Below, piece after piece: positions 15,581 to 22,226 of a stretch of DNA of 33,820 nucleotides. The stretch lies in contig CAJWBQ010000044.1 in assembly GCA_913020115.1 (NCBI GenBank), forward strand, positions 1-33,820. The letters are read 5' to 3'. A program made the position numbers and the translations under genes. Position 1 is the stretch's first letter. Each line of letters starts with the position of its first letter. This DNA is from an uncultured Cellvibrionales bacterium. GTDB taxonomy: Bacteria; Pseudomonadota; Gammaproteobacteria; Pseudomonadales; Cellvibrionaceae. The notes beneath the pieces are model-generated. The model saw nothing but the letters and a program-made list of their open reading frames with translations, had not been told where the DNA came from and did no database searches.

Positions 15581-16684
15581 ATGGAAAGTGTTATGGCGGT
15601 AAATCCTAAATTGTTGGCACTGCGTGATCGCATAGACTCGATCGACGCGGAAATCGGCAAGCTTATTAGCGAGCGCGCTGGGTGTGCGCAAACAGTTGCA
15701 GAAGTTAAAAAAGCCGACGACTCTAGTGACGTTGTTTACTATCGTCCCGAGCGCGAAGCTGAAGTGCTGCGCCGCGCGATGGAGCGCAATGATGGCCCTC
15801 TTGACGATGAGGAAGTGGCGCGTTTGTTTCGCGAAATTATGTCCGCTTGTCTGGCTTTGGAAAAGCCCATCAAGGTGGCGTTTTTGGGTCCAGAGGGTAC
15901 ATTTACACAGCAGGCGGCGATTAAACACTTTGGCCATTCTGCGGTTACCATTCCGATGTCAGCCATTGACGAAGTGTTTCGTGAAGTTGAAGCGGGCGCT
16001 GTAAATTATGGCGTGGTGCCGGTAGAAAATTCTACTGAGGGTGTTGTGAATCACACGCTCGATAATTTTATGGGTTCCAATCTCCAAATTTGTGGCGAGG
16101 TGGAATTGCGTATTCATCAAAATTTGATGATATCGAACATAACAAAAGTCGATAGCATTTCCAGGATATATTCTCACGCGCAATCATTGGCGCAGTGCCG
16201 TAAGTGGTTGGATGCTCACTACCCTGGCGTAGAGCGCATTGCTGTAAATAGTAACGCAGAAGCCGCTAAGCGCTTGCAGGGCGAGTGGAATGCAGCGGCG
16301 ATTGCAGGCGAAATGGCCGCCGATATGTACGGCCTTGAAGTGCTTGCCGAAAAAATTGAAGATCAGCCCGATAATTCAACACGCTTTCTGATCATTGGCA
16401 CTCAAGATGTGGCGGCGACGGCGGCAGACAAAACCTCAGTTGTAGTTTCCATGCGGAATGAGCCGGGGGCGTTGCATAATGTGCTGGAGCCCTTCCATCG
16501 TCATCAGGTGGATTTAACTCGGGTTGAGACTCGGCCTTCTCGCAGCGGTACTTGGAATTACGTATTTTTTGTGGACTTCAGTGGTCATCAAAATGATGAT
16601 CAGGTGGAGCTTGCGCTGCAAGAAGTGGGTTCTAGAGCGGCAGAGTTGAGAGTCTTAGGTTCTTACCCTAAGGCCGTACTTTAG
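15581..16684 (+). CDS. pheA: Bifunctional chorismate mutase / prephenate dehydratase PheA (367 aa)
   Basis: The P-protein converts chorismate to prephenate and then phenylpyruvate for phenylalanine synthesis. Domains: an AroQ chorismate mutase at about 8-95 (LRDRIDSIDAEIGKLISERA), prephenate dehydratase at about 98-275 (FLGPEGTFTQQAA, NSTEGVVNHTLD, and the catalytic TRF at 267-269), and a C-terminal ACT domain at about 285-360 with GALH (296-299) and ETRPS (316-320), the usual phenylalanine-binding sites, so feedback inhibition is expected. ATG 15593 is a good alternative start: GGAAAG lies just before it and MAVNPKLLALRDRID matches relatives better. The gene sits directly between gyrA and tyrA, without serC or hisC. 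Confidence 0.97.
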   Translation: MESVMAVNPKLLALRDRIDSIDAEIGKLISERAGCAQTVAEVKKADDSSDVVYYRPEREAEVLRRAMERNDGPLDDEEVARLFREIMSACLALEKPIKVAFLGPEGTFTQQAAIKHFGHSAVTIPMSAIDEVFREVEAGAVNYGVVPVENSTEGVVNHTLDNFMGSNLQICGEVELRIHQNLMISNITKVDSISRIYSHAQSLAQCRKWLDAHYPGVERIAVNSNAEAAKRLQGEWNAAAIAGEMAADMYGLEVLAEKIEDQPDNSTRFLIIGTQDVAATAADKTSVVVSMRNEPGALHNVLEPFHRHQVDLTRVETRPSRSGTWNYVFFVDFSGHQNDDQVELALQEVGSRAAELRVLGSYPKAVL

Positions 16685-16708
16685 TCAGCTGGGCGCAGTA
16701 ATTTCATT

Positions 16709-17647
16709 ATGATTAATAAACTTGTCGTAGTCGGTATTGGCCTGATTGGTGGCAGTTTGGCCGCGGCTTTAAAGCAGCGATCTGGCGCGCGCGAAGTGAT
16801 TGGTATTGCTCGACGCCAAGAAACTTGTGACGAGGCCTTGGCCTTGGCTGTGGTTGACAGAGCTTTTACCTCGCTTGAGGACGTTGCCGCTGAGCTGGGT
16901 GCTGGCGATGTTATTTTTGTTGCAGTGCCTACTCTGGCGGTTGAAGATACTCTGCGAGCTATTCATTCCTGTGTTTCGCCTGATGTTACTGTTACAGACG
17001 GTGCTAGCGTTAAGGGTAGTGTGGTTAAAGCAGCGGAGCAGGTGTGGGGTTTTGTACCGCCGCAGCTCGTGCTTGGGCATCCTATTGCGGGTTCAGAAAA
17101 AAGTGGTGTGGCCGCAGCCAGTGCAGAGCTCTACGATCATCATCGTGTGATTCTCACTCCCCAAAGTGATACTTGCCCGGTGCATTTAGAGCGAATTCGG
17201 GGAATGTGGCAGCTGGTGGGGGCGGAGGTGTTGGAAATGCCTGTTGACGAACATGATGAGGTTCTAGCAGCCACCAGTCACCTGCCTCATGTCATTGCTT
17301 ACTCTCTGGTTGATACATTGGCGCACGACGCTGAAAATGAGAATATCTTTCGCTACGCGGCGGGAGGGTTTAGAGATTTCACGCGCATTGCGTCCAGCGA
17401 CCCAGTTATGTGGCACGATATCATGCGGGCCAATAAGGATAGTGTGTTGGGGGCGATTGACCTGTTTAGTCAGAACTTGAACTCGCTTCGTGACTCTATC
17501 GAGCGGGAAGATAGCGAGCATATGCTGGGTGTCTTTACTCGGGCAAAGTTGGCGCGAGATCGTTTTTCCGGCGTTTTGGCTGAGACGAGCGAAGCGGCCG
17601 GCTCTGAGAGCTCAGAGTCAGATCCAAAGCTTACATTGTCCGATTAA
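16709..17647 (+). CDS. tyrA: Prephenate dehydrogenase TyrA (312 aa)
   Basis: TyrA oxidatively decarboxylates prephenate to 4-hydroxyphenylpyruvate for tyrosine. A Rossmann motif GIGLIGGS is at 9-16. Conserved active-site segments are HPIAGSEKSG (His124), ATSHLPH (188-194) and FRDFTRIASSDPVMW (221-235). The protein stops after the dehydrogenase fold with a Ser/Glu-rich tail. In Pseudomonas this domain is fused to AroA (EPSP synthase), and no AroA sequence follows here. There is no chorismate mutase domain, so it relies on prephenate made by PheA upstream (24 nt gap). NAD versus NADP preference cannot be decided by eye. Confidence 0.95.
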   Translation: MINKLVVVGIGLIGGSLAAALKQRSGAREVIGIARRQETCDEALALAVVDRAFTSLEDVAAELGAGDVIFVAVPTLAVEDTLRAIHSCVSPDVTVTDGASVKGSVVKAAEQVWGFVPPQLVLGHPIAGSEKSGVAAASAELYDHHRVILTPQSDTCPVHLERIRGMWQLVGAEVLEMPVDEHDEVLAATSHLPHVIAYSLVDTLAHDAENENIFRYAAGGFRDFTRIASSDPVMWHDIMRANKDSVLGAIDLFSQNLNSLRDSIEREDSEHMLGVFTRAKLARDRFSGVLAETSEAAGSESSESDPKLTLSD

Positions 17648-17730
17648 GCTTACCTATATAGACGATACTACTTACAGCTTCAGCTTCTCTAACTTGTGAT
17701 AATAAAGTGCGTTCGGGTGTGCCGAATGTC

Positions 17731-17765
17731 TCTGGCAGGCTTTTGCCGGGCCAGATTATCTTTTA
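17731..17765 (+). terminator. Hairpin with T-rich tail after tyrA
   Basis: TCTGGC-A-GGC and GCC-GG-GCCAGA form an interrupted stem around a TTTT loop (17731-17755), followed by TTATCTTTTA. It lies between tyrA and the comEA-like gene and is a plausible weak terminator. A smaller hairpin (TTCGG/CCGAA) lies just upstream at about 17712-17726. Confidence 0.5.
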
Positions 17766-17785
17766 GTAAGACAAGGAGCTGTCTT

Positions 17786-18154
17786 GTGAGTAGCTATTTT
17801 AAGTTGTTTTCTGTTTTCCCCTGTTTTTTTAGTCCTAAAGCCAATGTTTGGTATTTCCTGCTTGTGCTGGGTCTTTCGGCCTGCTTGCCTAGTGCGCCTT
17901 CACATGCGGCAAAAGAAAGTGGGGGAGCAAGTAAGGTGGCTGAGGTGAGCCAAATTCGCTCGGTGAATATAAACAAGGCCGATGCCAGTGAGTTGGCATC
18001 TGTCCTCAAAGGTGTTGGTTTGAGGCGAGCTCACGACATCGTGGTGTATAGAGAAAAAGTGGGGGGGTTCAAGTCTGCAGAGCAATTAATGGATGTGAAA
18101 GGTATAGGGCCTAAAGTTTTTGCGAAAAATGAGGCTTTCGTAGTTTTAGAGTAG
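17786..18154 (+). CDS. ComEA-like helix-hairpin-helix protein (122 aa)
   Basis: A small exported protein with a ComEA-type double helix-hairpin-helix domain at about 60-121 (NINKADASELASVLKGVGLRR, with KGIGPKVF near 105-112), a DNA-binding fold used in natural transformation. The N-terminus has a hydrophobic segment (about 22-34) followed by LSAC, which fits a lipobox (Cys33), and then SHAA, which fits a signal peptidase I site; which is used is unclear. The start is GTG 17786, supported by AAGGAG at 17773-17778. An upstream in-frame opening at 17696 lacks such support and would hide the signal peptide. It sits in the place where Pseudomonas has the aroA half of tyrA-aroA. Its 3' end runs into a tandem repeat. 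Competence itself is inferred, not shown. Confidence 0.8.
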   Translation: MSSYFKLFSVFPCFFSPKANVWYFLLVLGLSACLPSAPSHAAKESGGASKVAEVSQIRSVNINKADASELASVLKGVGLRRAHDIVVYREKVGGFKSAEQLMDVKGIGPKVFAKNEAFVVLE

Positions 18155-18228
18155 TTCTGGAATAGTTCTGGAATAGTTCTGGAGTAGTTCTGGAGTAGTT
18201 CTGGAGCGGTTCTGGGTTGGTTTTGGGG
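18141..18228. repeat. 11-bp tandem repeat, about 8 units
   Basis: Consecutive 11-bp units with consensus TAGTTCTGGAR: five near-perfect units from 18152 to 18206, one diverged unit upstream (TAGTTTTAGAG, 18141-18151) inside the comEA-like coding end, and two decayed units downstream to 18228. The comEA stop codon TAG (18152-18154) is the first triplet of unit 2. The array looks like slippage expansion from the 3' end of the gene. Confidence 0.9.
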
Positions 18229-18388
18229 CGTGTTTGAGCCTGAAACTTGCCCGCTTGAGCGCAGCGACTAAGGTGCGGCAAAGGGTGGGTGTCTTTGTTC
18301 GTGCCATTTTTTTGGGTTCATTTTCCTGTGGTGGTGAGTTATTTGGTTTCTTGTGCGGAGTATGTAGTGCAGGTAGTAATGTGGGTTG

Positions 18389-18484
18389 TTTATGAGTAGG
18401 GCCTTTCGGGGAGTGTTATGCATGGACGCAGTGTGTGCACCCATGGAGGGGTGTCGGCAAGCTTCGCAAGGCTCTACTCATAAA
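18389..18484. repeat. Roughly 96-bp inverted-repeat structure upstream of cmk
   Basis: Arms of 20 nt at 18389-18408 (TTTATGAGTAGGGCCTTTCG) and 18465-18484 pair at 18 of 20 positions. Inside is a smaller hairpin CACCC/GGGTG (18438-18442 / 18449-18453). A run of six T follows about 10 nt after the right arm. This could be a small structured RNA with a terminator, or a palindromic element. It does not contain the signature loops of the 4.5S or RNase P RNA. Confidence 0.6.
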
Positions 18485-18590
18485 TATCTCGTTTTTTCTT
18501 CTGCTCAGCCTGAAAGTGGGCAATTTTTAATTCCTAAGCTTTCTAGGTGTAAAGCGCGCTTAGCCCCTCACTATCCTTTTCATTACCCGC

Positions 18591-18596
18591 TATAAT
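18591..18596 (+). promoter_or_regulatory. Probable -10 box of a cmk promoter
   Basis: A perfect TATAAT lies at 18591-18596, 65 nt before the cmk start. The -35 region 17-18 nt upstream is poor (CTCACT/TCACTA). It would give cmk its own promoter, needed because the gene is not coupled to an upstream aroA here. Confidence 0.45.
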
Positions 18597-18660
18597 GCCA
18601 TCCGCAAAAACGTGTCTTCGCGCTTTTTGAGCTCCTGTCGCTATATCCCAAGGAGGGATC

Positions 18661-19332
18661 ATGATTGAAGTGTTGGCTCCAGTAATAACAGTTGATGGCC
18701 CGAGCGGTTCCGGTAAAGGAACAATATGCCGCTTATTGGCGCAGGAATTGGGTTATCACCTGCTTGATAGTGGTGCCTTGTACCGATTGACCGCCTTGGC
18801 GGCGATGCATCATCAGGTGGATGTGGGTAATGAAGCGGCCTTAGAGGTGCTTGCAGGCCACCTTGATGTCCAGTTCGACGTGCAGGATGATGAAATCAAA
18901 ATTGTTTTAGAGGGTGAGGACGTAACGCGCAATATTCGCACCGAAGAAGTGGGTATGAATGCCTCAAAGGTAGCTGCATACCCGAAGGTTCGGGCGGCTT
19001 TACTTGATAGGCAGCGCGCTTTTCGGCAGTCGCCGGGTTTGGTGGCCGATGGTCGCGATATGGGCACCACAGTGTTCCCCGATGCGGCAGTGAAAATATT
19101 CTTAACGGCCAGCGCCGAGGAGCGTGCCGATCGTCGCTATAAGCAGTTGATAAATAAGGGGGAATCTGTTAGCCTTGCCGCCCTTCTTGATGACATCAGA
19201 GCCCGTGATGAGCAGGACAGTAGTCGTTCAGCATCGCCACTGGTTCCAGCGGCTAATGCAGTGTTATTGGACTGTACTACAATGAGCATAGAAGAGGTTT
19301 TGGCCGCAGTACTGGCGGTCGTTAGAGTTTAG
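18661..19332 (+). CDS. cmk: Cytidylate kinase (223 aa)
   Basis: Cmk phosphorylates CMP and dCMP with ATP in pyrimidine nucleotide salvage. The P-loop GPSGSGKGT spans residues 13-21, then LLDSGALYR (nucleotide-binding helix), the VADGRDMGTTVFPDA segment, and the lid DRRYKQLINKG. Length is normal. The start ATG has a strong AAGGAGG at 18650-18656. It is followed by rpsA, a conserved pair in proteobacteria, with a likely terminator between them. Confidence 0.97.
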   Translation: MIEVLAPVITVDGPSGSGKGTICRLLAQELGYHLLDSGALYRLTALAAMHHQVDVGNEAALEVLAGHLDVQFDVQDDEIKIVLEGEDVTRNIRTEEVGMNASKVAAYPKVRAALLDRQRAFRQSPGLVADGRDMGTTVFPDAAVKIFLTASAEERADRRYKQLINKGESVSLAALLDDIRARDEQDSSRSASPLVPAANAVLLDCTTMSIEEVLAAVLAVVRV

Positions 19333-19372
19333 TGCAGTTTGCTATAGCTCTACAGATTTGAATAATTGGGCG

Positions 19373-19405
19373 GGCAGCGGCATTGCGGCGCTGTCAGTCT
19401 TTTTT
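19373..19405 (+). terminator. Likely intrinsic terminator after cmk
   Basis: GGCAGCG (19373-19379) pairs with CGCTGTC (19389-19395), seven pairs with one G-T, followed by AGTCTTTTTT. It lies 40 nt after the cmk stop. Partial read-through into rpsA would be normal for this gene pair. Confidence 0.5.
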
Positions 19406-19594
19406 GGAAGTAGAAGTAGAAAAAGTAGTAGTTTGTCGTCTTCGCCAGCTTGTGGCGGCAAAGTGCTTTTATTAATCGATCCACGCTACTGGCAGTGTGG
19501 TTAAACAGTCCGCGACTGGCTTGGTAGAGTGGCTGCAGAGCAGTGCACCTACGGGTACAGAGGCAGATTGTGACGTACTTAATAGGTATTTCCC
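19406..19594 (+). promoter_or_regulatory. rpsA leader region
   Basis: This leader of up to about 190 nt upstream of rpsA has several small inverted repeats (CGCCA/TGGCG near 19445, CTGC-AGA-GCAG near 19533) and only a poor ribosome site (AGGT, 9 nt before ATG). In E. coli the rpsA leader lacks a strong Shine-Dalgarno, folds into hairpins and is repressed by excess S1. The same arrangement here suggests autoregulation, by analogy. I do not see a convincing promoter. Confidence 0.35.
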
Positions 19595-21280
19595 ATGAGC
19601 GAAAATTTCGCTGAGTTATTTGAAGAAAGTTTGAAAACCGTTGATATGGTTCCCGGTTCTATTGTGACCGGTGTTGTTATTGATATCGACAAAGATTGGG
19701 TAACTGTTCACGCTGGCCTGAAGTCGGAAGGCGTAATTCCCGTAGATCAGTTCCTAGATGATGCTGGCGAGCTCAAGTTGAGCATCGGTGACGAAGTGCA
19801 GGTAGCGCTAGAATCTGTTGAAGACGGATTCGGTGAGACCAAATTGTCACGCGAAAAAGCCAAGCGCGCTGAAGCCTGGAAAGTGCTTGAAGCGGCTCAT
19901 GAAGCTGAAGAAGTGGTTATCGGTGTTATTAACGGTAAGGTTAAAGGTGGTTTCACCGTTGACGTATCTAGCATCCGTGCCTTCTTGCCAGGTTCATTGA
20001 TCGATGTTCGTCCTGTACGTGATACAGCGCACCTCGAAGGCAAAGAACTAGAATTTAAAGTGATCAAGCTTGATCAGAAGCGTAACAACGTTGTGGTTTC
20101 TCGCCGCGCCGTTATGGAACAAGCTACTTCAGCAGAGCGCGAAGAGTTGTTGGCCAGCCTGCAAGAAGGTATGGCTGTTAAAGGTATCGTTAAGAACTTG
20201 ACCGACTACGGTGCTTTCGTAGACTTGGGCGGTGTTGACGGCCTGCTGCACATCACCGATATGGCTTGGAAGCGCATTAAGCACCCAAGTGAAATCGTTA
20301 ATGTTGGCGACGAAATTGACGTTCGTGTACTGAAGTTTGACCGTGAGCGCAATCGCGTATCGCTGGGTCTGAAGCAACTGGGTGAAGATCCATGGTTGGC
20401 ATTGACCGCTCGTTACCCAGAAGGCACCAAAGTTAAGGCTAAGGTAACTAACCTGACTGATTACGGTTGTTTTGCTGAGTTGGAAGAGGGCGTTGAGGGT
20501 CTGGTTCACGTTTCTGAAATGGATTGGACTAACAAGAACATCCACCCTTCAAAAATCGTTCAGTTGGGCGATGAAATTGAAGTGATGGTTCTGGATATCG
20601 ATGAAGAGCGTCGTCGTATTTCTCTAGGTGTTAAGCAGTGCATGGAGAATCCATGGGATGCCTTCGCACGCACCTGCGCCAAGGGCGATAAAATCACTGG
20701 TAAGATCAAGTCTATTACTGACTTCGGTATCTTCATTGGTTTGGACGGTGGCATCGACGGTCTGGTTCACTTGTCAGATATTTCTTGGCAGGAAGCTGGC
20801 GAAGAAGCCGTACGTAAGTACAAGAAGGGCGATGAGCTGGAAACTACTGTTTTAGCTATCGATCCTGAGCGTGAGCGCATTTCTTTGGGTATCAAGCAGT
20901 TGGAAGAAGATCCTTTCTCTGACTACGTTACCGTTAACGACAAAGGCGTTATCGTCAATGGTGTCGTTAAAGAAGTTGACGCAAAAGCCGCCATCATCAC
21001 CTTGTCTGGTGACGTTGAAGGTACTTTGAAAGCTTCTGAAATCAGCCGCGACAAAGTAGAAGACGCACGTAACGTCCTGAAAGTGGGCGATGCTGTTGAA
21101 GCTAAGATTGTTAGTGTTGACCGTAAGAACCGCGCTATTAGCTTGTCAATTAAGGCGAAAGACGCCGCTGACGAGAAAACTGCGATGAAGGAACACACGG
21201 CCAAGCAGGTTGAACAGTCTGCACCAGCCACTATTGGTGACTTGATCAAAGCTCAAATGCAGAGCCAAGATCAGCAGTAA
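19595..21280 (+). CDS. rpsA: 30S ribosomal protein S1 (561 aa)
   Basis: S1 binds mRNA on the small ribosomal subunit and helps start translation. Six S1 OB-fold repeats are visible, starting near residues 20, 105, 190, 275, 362 and 449. The middle ones share the pattern G-x-V-x-x-(I/L)-T-D-(Y/F)-G followed by GLVH-(V/L)-S-(E/D). Length matches E. coli S1 (557). Codon use is strongly biased (many GGT, CGT, GAA), as expected of a highly expressed ribosomal gene. The ATG has a weak ribosome site. A strong terminator follows. Confidence 0.98.
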   Translation: MSENFAELFEESLKTVDMVPGSIVTGVVIDIDKDWVTVHAGLKSEGVIPVDQFLDDAGELKLSIGDEVQVALESVEDGFGETKLSREKAKRAEAWKVLEAAHEAEEVVIGVINGKVKGGFTVDVSSIRAFLPGSLIDVRPVRDTAHLEGKELEFKVIKLDQKRNNVVVSRRAVMEQATSAEREELLASLQEGMAVKGIVKNLTDYGAFVDLGGVDGLLHITDMAWKRIKHPSEIVNVGDEIDVRVLKFDRERNRVSLGLKQLGEDPWLALTARYPEGTKVKAKVTNLTDYGCFAELEEGVEGLVHVSEMDWTNKNIHPSKIVQLGDEIEVMVLDIDEERRRISLGVKQCMENPWDAFARTCAKGDKITGKIKSITDFGIFIGLDGGIDGLVHLSDISWQEAGEEAVRKYKKGDELETTVLAIDPERERISLGIKQLEEDPFSDYVTVNDKGVIVNGVVKEVDAKAAIITLSGDVEGTLKASEISRDKVEDARNVLKVGDAVEAKIVSVDRKNRAISLSIKAKDAADEKTAMKEHTAKQVEQSAPATIGDLIKAQMQSQDQQ

Positions 21281-21292
21281 TAGAAGTGCTTA

Positions 21293-21350
21293 TCGAGATT
21301 CGTAAGATCTCGAAATAAAAAAGGCGGAGTTCATACTCCGCCTTTTTTTT
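21293..21350 (+). terminator. Double hairpin and intrinsic terminator after rpsA
   Basis: A first stem TCGAGAT/ATCTCGA (21293-21299 / 21307-21313) is followed by a perfect 10-bp stem AAGGCGGAGT/ACTCCGCCTT (21321-21330 / 21335-21344) with loop TCAT and a run of eight T ending at 21350. The A-run before the second stem makes it potentially bidirectional. Confidence 0.95.
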
Positions 21351-21381
21351 GTCTGTAGTTCACAAACTTGAGGCCAAGGTA

Positions 21382-21410
21382 TTGATATTGGCTCGCTTAA
21401 CATTAATAAT
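21382..21410 (+). promoter_or_regulatory. Probable sigma-70 promoter for ihfB
   Basis: TTGATA (21382-21387) and AATAAT (21405-21410), each five of six to consensus, are separated by 17 nt and lie after the rpsA terminator and about 140 nt before ihfB. The ihfB gene needs its own promoter because the terminator upstream is strong. Confidence 0.55.
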
Positions 21411-21550
21411 TCTACTAAGTGACTGATTTTATTCAGGGAATAGAGTGATTTGGGGTGAGAAATTACTTGGTAAATCAGCCTGCATTAAGGTAGCCTCTAC
21501 CTCGGAAACCTTGATATTGTGCCCCGAGCATCGGGAATTAGGGAAACGCT

Positions 21551-21844
21551 ATGACAAAATCTGAGTTAATTGAACGTATTTCTGAGAGCCAAGACCAGCT
21601 CTCCTGCCGAGATGTTGAACTGGCGGTTAAGCTAATGCTTGAGTATATGTCTCAAATTCTGTCTTCTGGTGACCGTATTGAAATTCGGGGTTTCGGGAGC
21701 TTTTCCTTGCACTACCGAGAGCCACGTGTCGGTCGCAACCCAAAGACCGGGGAATCGGTGGTGTTGGAAGGCAAATATGTGCCACATTTTAAACCGGGAA
21801 AGGAAATGCGAGATAGGGTCAATGAAAGCATCGGCCAGCACTAA
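21551..21844 (+). CDS. ihfB: Integration host factor subunit beta (97 aa)
   Basis: The beta chain of the DNA-bending heterodimer IHF. The HU/IHF fold covers the whole protein. The DNA-intercalating arm is GRNPKTGESV with Pro64, and GKYVPHFKPGKEMRDRV is the conserved C-terminal segment. The Glu/Gly/Arg pattern RGFGSFSLHYREPR is typical of IhfB rather than HU. The ATG follows AGGGAA at 21540-21545. Placement after rpsA is conserved in gammaproteobacteria. A terminator lies 22 nt downstream. Confidence 0.97.
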   Translation: MTKSELIERISESQDQLSCRDVELAVKLMLEYMSQILSSGDRIEIRGFGSFSLHYREPRVGRNPKTGESVVLEGKYVPHFKPGKEMRDRVNESIGQH

Positions 21845-21866
21845 GCTGTCTCTATTATTATTTGTT

Positions 21867-21899
21867 AACGGCATAGCCTGCTAAGGCTGTGCCGTTTTT
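21867..21899 (+). terminator. Intrinsic terminator after ihfB
   Basis: AACGGCATAGCC (21867-21878) pairs with GGCTGTGCCGTT (21885-21896), twelve pairs with one wobble, a 6-nt loop and five T. It separates ihfB from lapA by only 24 nt, so lapA is probably served by read-through or by a promoter I cannot see. Confidence 0.85.
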
Positions 21900-21923
21900 G
21901 TTTGTAAGGTCATTGAGTTTCTT

Positions 21924-22223
21924 ATGTTATTGATAAAGCGCTTACTGAAGGTATTGCTGGGCTTGGTTATTGTTGCTTTGGGTGTATGGTTCACCTCCGA
22001 AAACAGTGAGCCCGTTGCTCTGGTCTTGTTAGGCTTTGCCTTGCCGCCATTAAAACTGGGCCTTTGGGTATTGGGGGCCTTACTTTTGGGTGTGTTGCTG
22101 GGGGTTACTGTTGGGGCATTGCCTGCGCTTCGGGCCGCTAGCAAAATAAAACGACAGGCCCGCTTGCTCGACAAGCAAAATGACGAGATAAGCCGGCTTC
22201 GGGAAGCCGCCAATAATGACTAG
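21924..22223 (+). CDS. lapA: LapA (YciS) inner-membrane protein (99 aa)
   Basis: LapA works with LapB in the control and assembly of lipopolysaccharide. Two membrane helices are visible (about 6-24 and 43-66) joined by a short periplasmic loop containing FTSENSEPV, the family signature. The C-terminus (about 70-96) is a charged cytoplasmic helix with heptad character. Length is as in E. coli YciS (about 100). The gene ends 3 nt before the lapB start, so the two are translated together. Confidence 0.92.
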   Translation: MLLIKRLLKVLLGLVIVALGVWFTSENSEPVALVLLGFALPPLKLGLWVLGALLLGVLLGVTVGALPALRAASKIKRQARLLDKQNDEISRLREAANND

Positions 22224-22226
22224 TAA

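Larger units (their letters stand above)
18155..18660. other. 506-bp gap between comEA-like gene and cmk
   Basis: No coding sequence is supported. It contains most of the 11-bp tandem repeat, then a G/T-rich stretch of about 160 bp with a TTGAGCGCAGCGA motif at 18255-18267, the inverted-repeat structure at 18389-18484, and a probable cmk promoter near 18591. In Pseudomonas this position is coding (aroA), so the gap may be decayed sequence left by gene loss. Confidence 0.7.

Noticed and set aside
18389..18484. 4.5S SRP RNA or other known housekeeping RNA
   Set aside because: The conserved GGAAGCAGCC-type loop and other signature sequences are not present.
18386..18595. 69-codon open frame before cmk
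   Set aside because: It overlaps the inverted-repeat structure and probable cmk promoter, and shows no domain or ribosome site.
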